Part shown: one piece after another, positions 16,062 to 25,705 of the stretch
Layout of the letters: every line of letters starts with the position of its first letter
Numbering within the stretch: position 1 is the stretch's first letter
Assembly (NCBI GenBank): GCA_944320775.1
Contig: CALUIV010000003.1
Location: 82,962 to 146,961, forward strand
Length of the DNA: 64,000 bases
DNA from: an uncultured Paraprevotella sp.
Lineage (GTDB): Bacteria > Bacteroidota > Bacteroidia > Bacteroidales > Bacteroidaceae
Reading direction: 5' to 3'
Notes under the pieces: model-generated
What the model saw: the letters and a program-made list of their open reading frames with translations, nothing else
What the model was told of the DNA's origin: nothing
Database searches by the model: none
Position numbers and translations under genes: made by a program

Positions 16062-17645
16062 ATGACCTGCACATACAAACATTTCATATCTATCGGCGCT
16101 TTATGTATCTATGCCGGCAACATCCCACTGTCGGCAAAACGCCATCTGACAAACGCCATGCCTAATGTCATTGTAATTATGGCCGATGATATCGGCTATG
16201 GTGATTTAGAATGTTACGGCACAAAATCCATCAAAACTCCCAACGTCAACAAACTGGCCCGTAACGGCATTCGTTTCACAAATGCACATGCTGTAGCTGC
16301 AACAAGCACTCCATCACGTTATGCCCTGCTCACCGGAGAATATCCATTCAGGAAAAAAAATACAGATGTAGCAGCCGGAAATGCAGGCATGATCATACGA
16401 CCGGAACAATTCACCGCAGCCGACCTGTTCCGGAGCAAAGGTTACGCAACAGCAGCTATTGGAAAATGGCATCTTGGAATTGGTGACCAAACAGCCCAAC
16501 AAGACTGGAACGCACCGATTCCCTGTTCACCAAACGATCTCGGATTTGACTATACCTATATCATGGCAGCAACTGCCGACCGAGTCCCCTGCGTGTTTAT
16601 TGAAAACGGTATAGTGGCCAATTACGATGCTTCCGCACCTATCGAAGTAAGTTATCAAAAAAACTTTCCAGGCGAACCGACAGGAAAAAATAATCCGGAA
16701 TTACTCTATAATCTAAAACCCAGCCATGGACACGATATGTCTATCGTAAATGGCATATCACGCATCGGTTATATGAAAGGGGGCGGCCAGGCACTTTGGA
16801 AAGACGAAAACATTGCCGATTCCATAACAAAACATGCCTTGGATTTTATCGAACGTCATCAGGATTCACCGTTCTTTCTATATCTCTGCACTAATGATAT
16901 TCATGTTCCGCGATTTCCACACAAACGTTTCCGTGGAAAAAGCAAAATGGGACTGCGTGGTGATGCAATCCTACAATTCGACTGGACCGTAGGTCAAATC
17001 ACTGAAACACTGAAAAAATTAAAAATCGACAGCAACACGCTGATTATTTTAACCAGCGACAATGGTCCGGTTGTCGATGACGGATACGCAGACCAGGCTG
17101 AAGAACTTTTGGGAGATCATAAACCGAGCGGACCTTTCCGTGGAGCTAAATATTCTGCCTTTGAAGGAGGAACAATGGTGCCATTTATTGTCAGCTGGCC
17201 AGAACGGATTCATCCGGGTAAAAGTAACGCCCTAATATCCCATATCGACTTTATAGCCTCCATGGCATGCATGCTTGATGGAACCATTCCACAAAATATG
17301 GCTCCCGACAGTTATAACCAATGGAGTGCCTGGTATGGTATGGACCAGACAGGACGCCCCTGGGCCTTAGAACAATCTGCAAACCACACTATTTCTGTAC
17401 GGGCCAAACAATGGAAGTACATCGAACCAAACGACGGTGGACCAATGATCACTTGGGGACCTAAAATTGAAACCGGCAACAGCAAACAAAGTCAATTGTT
17501 CAACATAGAAAAAAATAAATATGAAGAAAAAAACATTGCCGAACAGCATCCTGATGTTGTAAAAGCCTTCTCAACCCTAATAGAAAACCAGAAGAATCAT
17601 ACTGGAACAGTCAATAGAAATCAAATCCCGGTATTAGATATCTAA
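16062..17645 (+). CDS. Sulfatase (family S1, serine type)
   Basis: 527 aa exported sulfatase that removes sulfate esters, probably from host glycans or a polysaccharide. The alkaline-phosphatase-like fold is shown by 'MADDIGYGDLECYG' (metal-binding Asp pair), the signature S82-T-P-S-R86 followed by LLTG, and 'LTSDNGP'. Position 82 is Ser instead of Cys, so activation would need an anaerobic radical-SAM maturase to make formylglycine; none is in this window. The N-terminus has a hydrophobic stretch (about residues 8-22). Substrate cannot be told. The BACON-like lipoprotein gene lies just upstream. Confidence 0.9.
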   Translation: MTCTYKHFISIGALCIYAGNIPLSAKRHLTNAMPNVIVIMADDIGYGDLECYGTKSIKTPNVNKLARNGIRFTNAHAVAATSTPSRYALLTGEYPFRKKNTDVAAGNAGMIIRPEQFTAADLFRSKGYATAAIGKWHLGIGDQTAQQDWNAPIPCSPNDLGFDYTYIMAATADRVPCVFIENGIVANYDASAPIEVSYQKNFPGEPTGKNNPELLYNLKPSHGHDMSIVNGISRIGYMKGGGQALWKDENIADSITKHALDFIERHQDSPFFLYLCTNDIHVPRFPHKRFRGKSKMGLRGDAILQFDWTVGQITETLKKLKIDSNTLIILTSDNGPVVDDGYADQAEELLGDHKPSGPFRGAKYSAFEGGTMVPFIVSWPERIHPGKSNALISHIDFIASMACMLDGTIPQNMAPDSYNQWSAWYGMDQTGRPWALEQSANHTISVRAKQWKYIEPNDGGPMITWGPKIETGNSKQSQLFNIEKNKYEEKNIAEQHPDVVKAFSTLIENQKNHTGTVNRNQIPVLDI

Positions 17646-17689
17646 CAGGAATCATATACCCCAAAGACAAACAGAACTTCTCAGATAAC

Positions 17690-17740
17690 AAAAAGTGCTA
17701 TATCGTGGATTCCCCAATGAAGCCTGATATAGCACTTTTT
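17690..17740. terminator. Bidirectional terminator between converging genes
   Basis: AAAAAGTGCTATATC (17690-17704) pairs with GATATAGCACTTTTT (17726-17740). It serves the sulfatase transcript from the left and the OMPP1/FadL-like gene from the right. Confidence 0.85.
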
Positions 17741-17763
17741 AAATTTATACCTTCAAATAACAA

Positions 17764-19347
17764 TCAAAACTTATATCCTACAGACAAAGCGACCTGATGA
17801 CGACTTAAATCAACGCCAACCGGAGCTAAATAGGCATTTTTGTCACCTGTATAATGAGGATCATTTATCAAATCCATCATATAACTATCATCAAAAGCAT
17901 AAAAATCAGCCTTTTGCTGACGATATTTATATGCCAGATCTACATAAAATTTCTTCTTCTGATATCCCAATCCCACTGTAAACAGATTTACAGCTCCTTT
18001 ATTCATATAATCCGTAGCCACATTATAGGATAAGGCATACGAATCTATGCTTTGATCAAAACTGGCATATTGATTATATGCTTCAGAATAATAATTATAT
18101 CCGAAACGGGCGCTAAAAGCAGGATTAAACTTCACTTCCCAACCGACTTTCACGTTATGACCGCCCTTTAATGTACGTCGGGTCAACCCATTCATTTCCC
18201 GGTCAGTGCCAGCTCCTCCCCAAGTATTATAGTCCAAATACCCCATCTTAGTCTTCGCGTAGTTTACATATTCATATTCAGCTCCAATCGCGAAATATTG
18301 CCCTAAGGTATGTCCCAGACTGAAACGGAACTTCCACGGAGTAGTCAGACTATAATCCAGATAATTTTCAGCCGGTCCGTCATAGCGGTATAAACCATCC
18401 GGATGGTATACCCCATCTGCATCATAATGTGTTTCCATATTTACATAAGCAGCCGACTGCATCGTATAGAAAGTAGGAGTTTCAACAGTAATTCCAAAAC
18501 GGAAAGCAGAATACTGGAACGGCCGGACTATTATACCAAATTTAGCATTTACGCCCGTGCCAGAAACAGTCTGCTGATTATTCATATTATAATCATAAAA
18601 ATTCTTGTCGAGTTCATACAACTCCGTATAAGTTGTATAAGAACGGTAATCAATGTCTTCAAACCCCAATGTGGCTCCCAAATAGAACTGTTCGCTCAAA
18701 TTGAAAGACAAATTCAAATCAAATGCATGCACACCTCCTTCTGTAATCCGACTGAATTGATTTCCCTGTGCCGGCTGACCATAAAATTTGCCTTGGTTCG
18801 TCTCCAACAAATAAGAAGAATAAGCAGTCGAAGCCAAGTCGCTTGGAAAATAATAGCCGTCTTCTTCCTCGTATGCATACAAATTACTCAAATAAGCCAG
18901 CTGATCCGTCTGCGAAAGTCCCATGGTATTGGCATTGTCGGCAACAAGCACATGATTGAAATTATTCTTCTTTTGATAGTTAAATCCGAAATTCAGAAAT
19001 TTAAGCGTGGGTCCGTCCCAATGTTTGCTGATGACAAAACCCAAATTATCAAAAGACAGATGCGTATAATCCTCGCCAGACAAAGGCTTAGCTTTCTGAG
19101 TCAACACACTGATTGTACCTGCGATATCACTGCCCCGATAAAGTCCGATTCCGGCCGGATTGGCAGACATGACAGATATATCAGCTCCCAAAGCACCTAA
19201 TGCACCACCCATGGAAACAAACCGGGCCGTACCATTAATATCTGAAAGGGTTGTCAAACGCTCATTGAGATAAGTATCTTGCGCCGAAAGAGATACAGGC
19301 GAAACAAGCAATGCGGCCCATATCCCCAAATGATAAACCTTTTTCAT
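17764..19347 (-). CDS. OMPP1/FadL/TodX-like outer membrane transport protein
   Basis: 527 aa outer-membrane barrel with a signal peptide (cut near residue 22, SLSAQ). The region 'GTARFVSMGGALGALGADIS' followed by 'NPAGIGLYRG' is the N-terminal hatch typical of the FadL/OMPP1 group, which lets hydrophobic compounds cross the outer membrane. The end 'HQVALSVGYKF' has the closing aromatic residue of a beta barrel. Bacteroides relatives are sometimes labelled hemin receptor without proof. It follows the gene at 19413-20477 after 65 bp and probably shares its promoter. Confidence 0.85.
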   Translation of the reverse strand: MKKVYHLGIWAALLVSPVSLSAQDTYLNERLTTLSDINGTARFVSMGGALGALGADISVMSANPAGIGLYRGSDIAGTISVLTQKAKPLSGEDYTHLSFDNLGFVISKHWDGPTLKFLNFGFNYQKKNNFNHVLVADNANTMGLSQTDQLAYLSNLYAYEEEDGYYFPSDLASTAYSSYLLETNQGKFYGQPAQGNQFSRITEGGVHAFDLNLSFNLSEQFYLGATLGFEDIDYRSYTTYTELYELDKNFYDYNMNNQQTVSGTGVNAKFGIIVRPFQYSAFRFGITVETPTFYTMQSAAYVNMETHYDADGVYHPDGLYRYDGPAENYLDYSLTTPWKFRFSLGHTLGQYFAIGAEYEYVNYAKTKMGYLDYNTWGGAGTDREMNGLTRRTLKGGHNVKVGWEVKFNPAFSARFGYNYYSEAYNQYASFDQSIDSYALSYNVATDYMNKGAVNLFTVGLGYQKKKFYVDLAYKYRQQKADFYAFDDSYMMDLINDPHYTGDKNAYLAPVGVDLSRHQVALSVGYKF

Positions 19348-19412
19348 AAAAATCTTTTTTAAAACATACTCCTTTTAATCATTCACTCTTGTGTCGAAAT
19401 GATCAAACACAT

Positions 19413-20477
19413 TTATCTCCGTCCACGGCTGACACCTCCACCGCCGACACGGGCACCACGAGATACGCCACCTGTCGACTGGCGAATGACACTACTGCCC
19501 GAAGAACGATTTACCCTAGATCCCGAAGGTGACACACGCACACCTTCCGTAGACTGCTGATAGGACCGGTTTGCACGATTCGGAGTACGAGTCGTCGTTG
19601 TACTACGATTCGGTACAACCGTCGTACTTCTGGTTGTTGTACGTGCACCGCGACCGGAAGTTGTATACGATCTGTTTACACGTGCACCACGCGTTGAAAC
19701 ACCCGCACTCGGACGACCGGAAACCGGACGACCAACTGCAGGACGGCCGACTCGGGTCGTCGGATGCATATTCCAAGCATAAGAATGATGATAATGAGGG
19801 GGATAGTGCCAATAAGGATACCCCCAACCATAGTAAGGATAGCCCCAGCCAAATCCAAATCCCCAATAAGGACTGCTATAACGAAATGTCCACCAAAATC
19901 CGGCATCCCAAGGAGCATAATACCAACTGTTCCAATAAGAAGGGAAAGCATATGCATAAAAACCGTCATTATAGACATTCCAATAAATTGAAGACGGACC
20001 ATAACACAGATCCCAATATAACGGACTGCTTACGGGTATACCCACCGTAGGAGAACAGAATAACAAAATACGACGGGCACAGGCATAATCCTCATCGCTA
20101 CCTTCAAAACCGTTCACCCAGCCACGTTCATCCAAAGAATCTTCACCAATCGCAGCACTATAATCAGCTTGTTCTTCTGATTGTTGTGCCGCATCAACAA
20201 GACGATAACGACGGTTATATTCATCTACATCCCGTTCATCAGAAGCAGCCGAATATGGTTGTTCATAAGAAAAAGAATATCCCGAAGAACGCCTTTCTAC
20301 GCTGTCTTTCAATTGTTCCGGAGTTTTTTGAACCACCGTTTGCGTCTTGGTTTTTACTTCCTTCTTTTCTTTTTTGGGCACAAAATACATGTCATCCTGC
20401 TGTGCCAAACCGATCAAGGGAAACATCAGCCATACCAACATAATCCCAAACAATCTATCTCTTCTCATAATTCTCAC
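19413..20477 (-). CDS. Secreted aromatic-rich, Arg/Ser/Thr-rich protein, unknown function
   Basis: 354 aa. A signal peptide (about residues 1-25, ending LIGLAQ) leads into a charged region. Residues about 140-240 are extremely rich in Tyr, Trp, Gly and Pro (for example 'YWGFGFGWGYPYYGWGYPYW'). The last 110 residues are Gly/Arg/Ser/Thr-rich with repeated 'RSTT', 'NRS' and 'RGAR' units, strongly basic. No known domain is recognised. It is the first gene of a likely two-gene unit with the FadL-like barrel, so a structural role at the envelope is possible. ATG codons at 20477 and 20468 are both possible starts. Confidence 0.75.
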   Translation of the reverse strand: MRIMRRDRLFGIMLVWLMFPLIGLAQQDDMYFVPKKEKKEVKTKTQTVVQKTPEQLKDSVERRSSGYSFSYEQPYSAASDERDVDEYNRRYRLVDAAQQSEEQADYSAAIGEDSLDERGWVNGFEGSDEDYACARRILLFCSPTVGIPVSSPLYWDLCYGPSSIYWNVYNDGFYAYAFPSYWNSWYYAPWDAGFWWTFRYSSPYWGFGFGWGYPYYGWGYPYWHYPPHYHHSYAWNMHPTTRVGRPAVGRPVSGRPSAGVSTRGARVNRSYTTSGRGARTTTRSTTVVPNRSTTTTRTPNRANRSYQQSTEGVRVSPSGSRVNRSSGSSVIRQSTGGVSRGARVGGGGVSRGRR

Positions 20478-20501
20478 TTTTAAGACCTACTCTCTCCTAT
20501 G

Positions 20502-20533
20502 CAAATTTACTCGTAAAGTGCATCATTTACAAA
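20502..20533 (-). promoter_or_regulatory. Promoter of the 20477/19347 unit
   Basis: On the minus strand TTTG (complement of 20530-20533), a 20-bp spacer and TAAATTTG (complement of 20502-20509). This is a full consensus match about 25 bp before the start codon. Confidence 0.75.
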
Positions 20534-20615
20534 GAAAAAGGCGTAATAAAAGTTACGGAATGTTCTTTTTGTGATAAAAAAAGAATTCAAAAAAATATAT
20601 TCCCAAAAAAAGGTA

Positions 20616-20623
20616 TAACTTTG
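20616..20623 (+). promoter_or_regulatory. Promoter -7 element of prmA
   Basis: TAACTTTG, 31 bp before the prmA ATG, fits TAnnTTTG. Confidence 0.45.
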
Positions 20624-20654
20624 TTTCAAACTGACTTTAAACAAAAACAGCCCC

Positions 20655-21512
20655 ATGAAATATTTCGAAGTATCCTTTACGATCCGTCCTTATTCAGAAA
20701 CAGCTTCCGACATTCTTTGTGCACTTGCTGCAGAAGCAGGTTTCGAATCTTTTACAACAGAGAATGAGCTGCTTAAAGGCTATATCCAACAAACATTTTG
20801 GAATGAAGAATTACTCCAGGAACAAATCAGTCAGTTCCCTCTGCCTCAAACAGAAATCACTTATGAAACCAACGAGGCTGATTATAAAAACTGGAATGAA
20901 GAATGGGAAAAAAATGGATTCGAACCAATCCGAATCGGCAATGAATTAATGGTCAGAGGAATCGGATACGAATCCGACTGTAACGTAAAATATAACATCC
21001 TATTAGATCCTCAAATGGCATTTGGCAGCGGAAGCCACCAAACCACACGTATGATGCTGAGCCGTCTGCTACATATGGATTTGAACGGAAAAAGAGTTTT
21101 AGATGCAGGATGTGGTACTGGAGTCCTTTCTTTAATGGCTGCACTAAGAGGGGCCACTGACATATTCGCTTACGATATAGATGAATGGAGCGTCAAAAAC
21201 ACGGAAACAAACAAAGCACTTAACCAACAGAACTGCATTACCGTAGTTCAAGGTGATGCCTCCATCTTAGAACATCAGAAACCATTTGATCTCGTTTTGG
21301 CCAATATAAACCGAAACATTTTGCTGGCTGATATGCCTCAATTCGTCCGTGTCCTCCGACCAAACGGACAATTATTGTTAAGCGGCTTTTATATAGAAGA
21401 TGCAGCAGTGCTAAAAGAACAGGCAGAATCGTTAGGACTGTACTATTGCGACCAGCTTGTAGAAGACGACTGGGCCTGCCTGAAATTCACGTTAAATACA
21501 GTTGCAGAATGA
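20655..21512 (+). CDS. prmA: Ribosomal protein L11 methyltransferase
   Basis: 285 aa SAM-dependent methyltransferase that modifies ribosomal protein L11. The N-terminal half is the substrate-recognition domain. The C-terminal half holds motif I 'VLDAGCGTGVLSLMA' (about residue 150), preceded by 'DPQMAFGSGSHQTTRMML', the signature stretch of PrmA, and 'DLVLANINRNIL' with the NxN motif for the target amine. Single gene with its own promoter; a weak hairpin (about 21620-21645) follows. Confidence 0.93.
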   Translation: MKYFEVSFTIRPYSETASDILCALAAEAGFESFTTENELLKGYIQQTFWNEELLQEQISQFPLPQTEITYETNEADYKNWNEEWEKNGFEPIRIGNELMVRGIGYESDCNVKYNILLDPQMAFGSGSHQTTRMMLSRLLHMDLNGKRVLDAGCGTGVLSLMAALRGATDIFAYDIDEWSVKNTETNKALNQQNCITVVQGDASILEHQKPFDLVLANINRNILLADMPQFVRVLRPNGQLLLSGFYIEDAAVLKEQAESLGLYYCDQLVEDDWACLKFTLNTVAE

Positions 21513-21966
21513 TACTTTTAAATGAATATCAATAACAAATTGACCATAAATACGCATATTTCATAACATCATAAAAAACAAAAAAAGATATTCTGGAAAA
21601 GAAAAATGCGCATGTAATTACGAAAAACGACGTTAAAGCACGTTTTATTTCAGGCTAAAAACAGAGAAAGCCATGCCTGATAAACCATAAATTTCATGCC
21701 GATCTGCATGAAACAAGTTGGGCAAATGAATAAATTGTCGTCCTCATCTGTTTTTTCTACTCCCGTCATCAGGGAAAAGAACTCTCTTTGAACGTTTTAC
21801 ACGTACAAAAATAATAAGGATAAAAACCTAGGATACAGCCTCTTATTTCAAAAAACACGTCTGTAGAGACGTATTTTCAGAAATTAAATAAAATAAGGCA
21901 GTAAAAAAACGAATTTTGAACGACTTTTTCGACAAAGTGTCAAAATGATATTTTTGTCGAAAAAGA
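21513..21966. other. 454-bp gap without a supported gene; several hairpins
   Basis: No open frame of interest on either strand. It holds a TTTCATGC / GCATGAAA hairpin (21692-21713), an ACGTCT / AGACGT hairpin followed on the minus strand by GTTTTTTG (21857-21872, a possible terminator of the lysozyme gene), and a 13-bp perfect inverted repeat at 21924-21965 that reaches the lysozyme stop codon. Confidence 0.6.
21924..21965 (-). terminator. Perfect 13-bp hairpin at the end of the lysozyme gene
   Basis: CTTTTTCGACAAA (21924-21936) pairs fully with TTTGTCGAAAAAG (21953-21965). The T run lies within the stem rather than after it, so it may act as an RNA-stability hairpin as much as a terminator. 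Confidence 0.5.
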
Positions 21967-22938
21967 TTATCTGCCTTCTTCTAGGAAAATATCCGTATCC
22001 TCTTCCTCCGGAATAACAAGTTCCATCAATTCGTCCATCGTACCATTGAAAATATTACAGTCAACCGGCCCCTTGATTCCAGCTACCTGACCACAGTCTG
22101 TATACTGCCAGAAATGCCATTTTCCTCGATAAGCGAGTTTTTCCACATAATAATGTGCAATCCAGAAAGGATACTGATTAAATACCGAATCACTGAGGTA
22201 TTTCTGCTTGAACTTATAACCGGAATAAATTATCGGCTTCACTCCATATCGTTGCTCTACCAGATCCAGCCATTTCCTAACCTCCCGTTGCAACTGAGAA
22301 ACAGTAAGCTCGCCCGCTTTTTCAACATCCAGAACCGGTGGCAGATCACCAGGCTCGAGATGCACCTGCTTCATAAAAAATTCAGCCTGACGCCGTCCGT
22401 CAACATCCGGCGTGTAAAAATGATAGACTCCACGTAAAAGACCATTCTTACGCGATTCATAAAAGTTCAAATTAAAATTGTCGTCCACAATAGAAACGCC
22501 TTCCGTTCCTTTCATGAAAACAAAACTTACCGGAACATTCTTAATATCTGCATTACGCAATATTTCCCAATCAACAATCCCTTGATAACGCGAAATGTCA
22601 ATACCATGAACGGAATAGCCTGAAGGATAGACACCTTCACCATAAATAGCCTTCCACCGGAAAGAAAAAGGATCTATGAAGAAATAATAGAATAATGTAA
22701 CCAACAAAACAGCAAATAATATACCTCCTGCCAGCACAGACCAGGAAGGAATATGCAACAACCGAAAATGCCCCTTCGCCTTACGACGTGTTTTTCTCGG
22801 ACGTGTCTTTCTTTGAGCGGACGCCGGCCGACGTTTTACAGAACCAGTTTCTACATTCCCTGTCTGTAACTCACTTCGACGACGCACGGTAACTTTATTC
22901 GCCGATGCTGTACTTCGCTGTTGTCGTTCAGAATTCAT
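21967..22938 (-). CDS. Membrane-anchored GH25 lysozyme-like muramidase
   Basis: 323 aa. The first 60 residues are very basic (Arg/Lys-rich, likely cytoplasmic), followed by one membrane helix (about 65-87) and an outside catalytic domain of glycoside hydrolase family 25. Family residues seen: D114 in 'HGIDISRYQG', D204 and E206 in 'PPVLDVEKAG', and 'IYSGYKFKQKYL'. Such enzymes cut the MurNAc-GlcNAc bond of peptidoglycan; anchored forms probably act on the cell's own wall. It lies downstream of pfp but is separated by a terminator, so it should have its own promoter. Confidence 0.88.
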   Translation of the reverse strand: MNSERQQRSTASANKVTVRRRSELQTGNVETGSVKRRPASAQRKTRPRKTRRKAKGHFRLLHIPSWSVLAGGILFAVLLVTLFYYFFIDPFSFRWKAIYGEGVYPSGYSVHGIDISRYQGIVDWEILRNADIKNVPVSFVFMKGTEGVSIVDDNFNLNFYESRKNGLLRGVYHFYTPDVDGRRQAEFFMKQVHLEPGDLPPVLDVEKAGELTVSQLQREVRKWLDLVEQRYGVKPIIYSGYKFKQKYLSDSVFNQYPFWIAHYYVEKLAYRGKWHFWQYTDCGQVAGIKGPVDCNIFNGTMDELMELVIPEEEDTDIFLEEGR

Positions 22939-22978
22939 GAATATGATCCCTGTTATTTTTCAAGTAAAAACAATATAA

Positions 22979-23017
22979 AGAAAGTCCCTTTACCGGAACC
23001 GGCATCTGGGACTTTCT
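22979..23017 (-). terminator. Terminator of pfp
   Basis: AGAAAGTCCC (22979-22988) and GGGACTTTCT (23008-23017) form a stem just past the pfp stop codon on the leftward transcript, with an inner CCGG/CCGG pair extending it. Confidence 0.75.
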
Positions 23018-23045
23018 GTATTTATCTCTTTTATCGTTTAGCAAA

Positions 23046-24683
23046 TTATTTTGCCTGCTCCAACTGCAGCGTCTTAGTTGGCTGATCACAAACTTCAGAC
23101 GGACCGAAGTACTGGATTGGACCAGGATATACGAAACAGGTCTCACGAGCCCATTTGTCGCGTTTAGCAGCAAATGTCTTGAATGGAGCACCGTCAAGAC
23201 GAACCAACGCCTTCTTGATAACCGGTTTCATTTCACCGTGACGACGTTCCATATTCATCATCATTGTGATAGGCACACCACCAGCAACCCATTCAGCTGC
23301 AGGAGCTGTTGTATTTTTCACGATTGCCATGTAACCAGTCTTACCATTTGCCATCAACATAGCAGCACTAGTTCCCAAAGCATAGCAATAGTCTGCATCA
23401 TAATTAGAAGGAGCTGCACAACGGCCTTCATAACCGAAGAAATGGTGCAATGGAGAGAACTTACCAACATACTTGCCTTCCTTCTTCCAGCCTTCCAACT
23501 TAGTAGCTACCATCTCAGACAACAATTTCTCTGTTTCGATCAAAGAAACCTGTACGTTTCCGTGTGGGTCACGCTCCAAAGTCAACTGAGCAGCAACACC
23601 TACAGGAAGTGATTCGTAAACAGCCTTGTTCTCAGCAGAAAGCTTGCCAAGAATCCACTCGCGCTGGCCTTCTTTGCTGACAGAAGCAGCTTCTGGAGTA
23701 GCCAACAAGTCGTTCAACTCAGCAATCAATTTCTTCATAACCGGGATGAACTCGATCAAACCTTCCGGGATCAAAACAGTACCGAAGTTGTTACCGTCAG
23801 CAGCACGGTTGGCAACAGCCTGAGCGATATAAGTTACAACATCGTCCAAAGTCTGGTTCTTTGCTTCTACTTCCTCAGAAACGATACATACGTTAGGCTG
23901 TACCTGAAGGGCACACTCCAAAGCAATGTGAGAAGCTGAACGACCCATCAATTTGATAAAGTGCCAGTATTTACGTGCAGAGTTAGCATCGCGCTGGATG
24001 TTACCGATAACTTCGGCATAAGTCTTACATGCTGTATCAAAACCGAAAGAAGTCTCGATCTGCTCGTTCTTCAAGTCACCGTCAATAGTCTTCGGACAGC
24101 CGATTACCTGAATACCATAGTTCTTAGCTGCATAATATTCAGCCAAAACACAAGCGTTTGTATTTGAATCGTCACCACCGATAATGACAATAGCCTTAAT
24201 ATTCAGTTCGCGCAAGATTTCAAGACCTTTCTCGAACTGTTCTTCCTTCTCCAACTTAGTACGTCCGGAACCGATCATATCGAAACCACCCGTGTTGCGA
24301 TACTCATCGATGATATCGGCAGTCAGCTCTTTATACTTATGGTCAACCAAACCACCAGGACCCAAAATGAAGCCATACAACTTGTTTGCCGGATTCAAAC
24401 GCTTCAAAGCGTCGAACAAGCCACAGATTACGTTATGACCACCAGGAGCCTGACCACCAGAAAGGATTACACCGACATTGATCGGAGCAAACTCTTTCGC
24501 TTCACCCTGAACAAACTCGATCAAAGGCATACCATAGGTGTTCGGGAACAGTTTTTTGATTTCTTCCTGATCAGCAACAGACTGAGTAGGAGCACCTTCC
24601 TTAACACTTACGCTACCCTGCAAGCCCAATGGCAATTTTGGCTGATAAGCAGCTCTTGCGATTTGCAATGCACTTTTTTCCAT
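23046..24683 (-). CDS. pfp: Diphosphate-dependent phosphofructokinase
   Basis: 545 aa, the long type of PPi-dependent 6-phosphofructokinase. It interconverts fructose-6-phosphate and fructose-1,6-bisphosphate with pyrophosphate, so glycolysis saves ATP and can run backwards. PPi dependence is visible: GGDDSN has Asp172 where ATP enzymes have Gly, and Lys198 in PKTIDGDL is the second marker of PPi use. The start at 24683 ([18 protein letters not shown]) is chosen over one 19 codons upstream because a -7 element (24738-24745) overlaps that longer start. Confidence 0.95.
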   Translation of the reverse strand: MEKSALQIARAAYQPKLPLGLQGSVSVKEGAPTQSVADQEEIKKLFPNTYGMPLIEFVQGEAKEFAPINVGVILSGGQAPGGHNVICGLFDALKRLNPANKLYGFILGPGGLVDHKYKELTADIIDEYRNTGGFDMIGSGRTKLEKEEQFEKGLEILRELNIKAIVIIGGDDSNTNACVLAEYYAAKNYGIQVIGCPKTIDGDLKNEQIETSFGFDTACKTYAEVIGNIQRDANSARKYWHFIKLMGRSASHIALECALQVQPNVCIVSEEVEAKNQTLDDVVTYIAQAVANRAADGNNFGTVLIPEGLIEFIPVMKKLIAELNDLLATPEAASVSKEGQREWILGKLSAENKAVYESLPVGVAAQLTLERDPHGNVQVSLIETEKLLSEMVATKLEGWKKEGKYVGKFSPLHHFFGYEGRCAAPSNYDADYCYALGTSAAMLMANGKTGYMAIVKNTTAPAAEWVAGGVPITMMMNMERRHGEMKPVIKKALVRLDGAPFKTFAAKRDKWARETCFVYPGPIQYFGPSEVCDQPTKTLQLEQAK

Positions 24684-24737
24684 AATAAAATCTTTATTTA
24701 TAAGTAGATAATTAATAATCCCTATATTTTCGGGAAG

Positions 24738-24745
24738 CAAAATTA
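24738..24745 (-). promoter_or_regulatory. Promoter -7 element of pfp
   Basis: The complement reads TAATTTTG, about 55 bp before the ATG. The -33 box is weak. Confidence 0.45.
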
Positions 24746-24816
24746 ATATTTTTCACGGACATACAGAAACTTATCCAATAAAATCATATTTTTTTCTCAT
24801 TTAAATAGTGAAAACA

Positions 24817-24846
24817 TTTGGTTCATCCATTTTTTTACTATCTTTA
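24817..24846 (+). promoter_or_regulatory. Promoter of the 24879-28621 group
   Basis: TTTG (24817-24820), an 18-bp spacer and TATCTTTA (24839-24846), with one mismatch to the -7 consensus, 32 bp before the first ATG. Confidence 0.6.
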
Positions 24847-24878
24847 CGACTGGATTTGTAACATTAAAATTTACGATT

Positions 24879-25148
24879 ATGGCAAACAGAAGAACATTGA
24901 AAAAAAATATCAACGGTATTTGTAGCGAACTCTTTTATGAATGTATTGCATTGATGCATTACAATATCAGCGTTAAGAAAGAAGACGTAGACAATGTTAT
25001 GACCAGAATATTGGTAATGCAGGATGATTTTATCCGCAGAATCAGCCATACGGAACCCGGAAACGTGAAATACTATTATAAGAAACTGAAAGAAGATTTC
25101 AGTGCACAAGTATCAGACATTATTGATTCATTAGGAAGCCTGAGCTGA
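24879..25148 (+). CDS. Small conserved hypothetical protein
   Basis: 89 aa, mainly helical by composition, beginning MANRRTLKKNINGICSELFY. No domain with known function is recognised; it is soluble, without signal or membrane segment. The stop codon overlaps the start of the next gene (TGATG), so translation is probably coupled to the acyltransferase. A good promoter lies directly upstream. Confidence 0.7.
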   Translation: MANRRTLKKNINGICSELFYECIALMHYNISVKKEDVDNVMTRILVMQDDFIRRISHTEPGNVKYYYKKLKEDFSAQVSDIIDSLGSLS

Positions 25149-25702
25149 TGATACCATCTTTATGTCGCCTAATCCTTTTTAAATGGTGGAAGTGGAAAAC
25201 TGAAATAACATTACCTGTACAAAAAAAATGTATTCTGGCCATTGCTCCCCATACGAGTAATATGGATTTTATTATCGGAATTCTATATAGTCGTGCTGTT
25301 GGTCTTAAAGCAAATTTTCTAATGAAAAAAGAATGGTTTTTCTGGCCTCTTGGTATCCTGATGCGACGCCTGGGCGGAATTCCAGTATACCGTAACAAGA
25401 AAATGAGCCTGACTGATCAATTGGCAGAATACGCCCGAAAATGTGAAACGTTTCAATTAGCCATCACTCCCGAGGGAACACGGTCGCGCGTTGAAGAATG
25501 GAAAAAAGGATTCTATTACATTGCATATAAAGCAGAAATTCCCATTATGCTTTTTGGTTTGGACTTTAAAAACAAACAAATTGTCTGTACAAAAGAAGTT
25601 CATCCAAACGGTGATTATGACGCTCAAATAATCGAAATCAAGAACTATTTTAGACACTTTGAAGGACGACATCCGGAGAAATTCAGTGTCGGAACTATAT
25701 AA
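25148..25702 (+). CDS. PlsC-like 1-acyl-glycerol-3-phosphate acyltransferase family
   Basis: 184 aa, short member of the lysophospholipid acyltransferase family. The catalytic HxxxxD motif is H35-T-S-N-M-D40, and the phosphate-binding block is TPEGTRSRVEEWKKGFYYIA. It probably moves an acyl group onto a lysophosphatidate or related lipid at the inner membrane. It overlaps the preceding gene by one base and is followed 3 bp later by the large exported protein. Confidence 0.85.
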   Translation: MIPSLCRLILFKWWKWKTEITLPVQKKCILAIAPHTSNMDFIIGILYSRAVGLKANFLMKKEWFFWPLGILMRRLGGIPVYRNKKMSLTDQLAEYARKCETFQLAITPEGTRSRVEEWKKGFYYIAYKAEIPIMLFGLDFKNKQIVCTKEVHPNGDYDAQIIEIKNYFRHFEGRHPEKFSVGTI

Positions 25703-25705
25703 TGA

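Noticed and set aside
19571-20050. Long open frames on the opposite strand of the aromatic-rich secreted protein
   Set aside because: Produced by the repetitive, stop-poor composition of the real gene; no signal, domain or promoter.
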